64,000 bases of DNA from Tribonema minus (Eukaryota; Sar; Xanthophyceae; Tribonematales; Tribonemataceae), in the NCBI GenBank assembly GCA_017506865.1, contig JAFCMP010000171.1, forward strand, positions 56,942 to 120,941, given 5' to 3'. Position numbers and translations under genes: made by a program. The notes beneath the pieces are model-generated. The model saw only the letters and a program-made list of their open reading frames with translations. It had not been told where the DNA came from and did not search any database. Shown here in pieces: positions 62,491 through 64,000 of this stretch (position 1 is the first letter of the stretch; each line of letters begins with the position of its first letter).

Positions 62491-63330
62491 ATGAGCGGCG
62501 GTCGCCTGCGCTTGTTAACTGGTGTTTGTGCGCACCACATGGGCCCCATTGAGGCCTGAATTGGCGTAATAGCGACGCGGATACTGAAAAGTGACGTGAG
62601 GGCAGAGTAGCCTTCTTGAAGTTGCGCGTTACCAGTGTTCACAGAAATGCAGGATTCGAATAATGTCCTTCAGGTTGAGACTGATGTTCGTACAGAAGCT
62701 AAGTAACTTCAACATACCAAGTTCAGCTCATGCTCAGAAGGTCATCCTCAACATCTCTTGAAGTTCAGCACATGTTCAACTTCTGAAAGTTCAATATTGA
62801 TCGGCTCAACGTCACCAACCCAATAAGTTCCGGTGATTTCAACATTGTGTAGATACTTCAACTGGGACTGATCAGTATTGCGTGCTGTAAAGCCGTGCTT
62901 TTCTAGCATCCAGGTCGTTTCCGCCCCGCTTCAGGCCTCATGTGGGGATCCCACAATATGAGCAAGCTTCCAGTATAGAGTGGCTCAAACTTACATCATC
63001 AAGTCTAAACTTCAATTCCTGCTCCGCTTCGACGCACATGTGGTCCAGAGGCTGCTATAATTGTAAACACATATGGTGAGGCGAAACAGGTCACGTTGCA
63101 GAGACGTTATCGCGACAGTCCGCGACGACCCATATTGAGCAGCTCCCAACATCAGCCGCTCTATTGCACACCAGCTTCATTAGTTTTGCTGGCACGTTGG
63201 ATTGGTGATCCCGGTCTGGCATGAGGCGCTCAAGGTGGAAGCCGCGGCAACGCGGCCTGCTTGAGGTCGGAAAATCGGTGTTGAGACTCTTGAGCATAGT
63301 AAAGGTCAGGATTGCCCCAACGCGTATGCG
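62491..63330. other. no gene seen
   Basis: TTCAA/TTGAA-rich sequence at 62690-62870 recalls the MITE interior in composition but has no matching ends. Confidence 0.35.
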
Positions 63331-63430
63331 TACAAATCTACGCACGGGTATATGCGTAGATAGACGGGATACATGTTGAAATCTACGCACGGGTATATGC
63401 GTAGATAGACGGGATACATCTTGACAAATG
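63331..63430. repeat. 47-bp tandem duplication with palindrome
   Basis: AAATCTACGCACGGGTATAT and the following GCGTAGATAGACGGGATACA occur twice in tandem. Each copy contains the inverted pair CTACGCA/TGCGTAG, reminiscent of the TATACGC ends of the hAT at 58816. Confidence 0.8.
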
Positions 63431-63767
63431 TACGCTTATGCTTTGCTCAGGGGTGTATGGCCCCCATTTCCCCTCAGTGAGGCTAGTTTGCTAGCTGCGG
63501 ATTGCGCGCTGGGCGCTGTGCTTGCTCCCTCCCTTTGTTTGGCGCCGAAATGCAACTTCAACTCAAAATCGAAATTACGCCGATGGCTGCGAACATGGAC
63601 GACACTGAGGTGGTGGGCGTGAGAGATCAGCAGCAAGCCATCACTTGTGCAGTGGTGCCTAGTGCAGCTTTTAGGAAGAACTCTTGCCAGCCCCGCCGTG
63701 CGCAGCACCAGGACACAATTCCCCAAAGGTGATAGTGCAGTCCACCACCGGCGATGTCATGCATGCA

Positions 63768-63970
63768 TGATCCCTGCATGGTGAAGATCCAGCAGTCAGC
63801 CTGCAAGGTGCAAGTGCTAAAGGTGGTTGTGACTTGTGTTAAAACGTGCAGCATTAGCCCTGCATGGCAAAGATCCAGCAGTCAGCCAGCAAGGTGCAAG
63901 TGCTGAAACCTGTTTTGACTGTATACAAACATGAAGCACTAACCCCTGCATGGTGAAGATCCAGCACTAA
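63768..63970. repeat. ~90-bp tandem repeat, 2.5 units
   Basis: CCCTGCATGG(T/C)(G/A)AAGATCCAGCA begins units at about 63771, 63860 and 63945, followed in the first two by GCAAGGTGCAAGTGCT. Confidence 0.8.
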
Positions 63971-64000
63971 GGCTCGGAGCGGATAATCCTGCTGGGCAGC

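Overview
The window looks like a repeat-dense accessory region of a nuclear eukaryotic genome. Spliceosomal introns, an LTR/copia element, hAT transposons, a tRNA-headed SINE-like unit, CTG/GCA-rich low complexity and many TGCATGCA-type strings fit a green microalga (Chlorophyceae-like). That assignment is an inference; other microalgae are possible because GC-AG introns are unusually common in one gene. No clear housekeeping gene is intact. The only likely host remnant is a decayed glyceraldehyde-3-phosphate dehydrogenase exon.

Layout. 1-2604: a long inverted-repeat (foldback) element. About 3165-4500: a 180-190 bp satellite running into a chromodomain ORF (4432-5373). 5771-6263: a SINE-like unit with Pol III A and B boxes. 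6491-11830 (-): a long, open non-LTR retrotransposon ORF with zinc fingers, RT and a C-terminal restriction-like endonuclease. 12713-13395: a small BED-finger element. 13500-15290: a minisatellite of about 24 units built on TTTGCGR heptamers. 15801-17495 (-): a degraded coiled-coil ORF carrying a MITE. 17587-17960: the GAPDH relic. 18482-23227: a young copia element.

The centrepiece is 24288-35312. This is an 11.0-kb DNA transposon with 46-bp terminal inverted repeats, flanked by CTTCAC on both sides. It encodes on the minus strand a 19-exon, 1622-codon protein. Every predicted splice junction keeps the reading frame, and the product resembles a P-element/THAP9-type RNase H-fold transposase with B-box-like zinc modules at its N-terminus. 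Four of its 18 introns start with GC rather than GT.

Beyond it lie a second array of the same satellite (36826-37290), an intact tyrosine-recombinase gene with all catalytic boxes (37697-38932), a truncated hAT with a perfect 8-bp target duplication (39630-41467), an rve-integrase fossil (43022-44502), an MSV199/BRO-like ORF (45326-46309), two 5'-truncated non-LTR fragments (46348-47564, 51505-52106) and a second tyrosine-recombinase-like gene (49076-50326). Next comes an uncharacterised coiled-coil protein gene split by a MITE (56460-58408). The last gene is a nearly whole hAT (58816-61894), split by another copy of the same MITE. In both split genes the MITE sits at a GGATCC and the frame matches on its two sides.

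The genes do not form an operon or pathway. The region is a nest of mobile elements inserted beside and into each other. The informative relationships are shared repeats: one MITE family in four copies, one satellite in two arrays, one dispersed non-coding segment in three copies and one coiled-coil ORF family in two copies.
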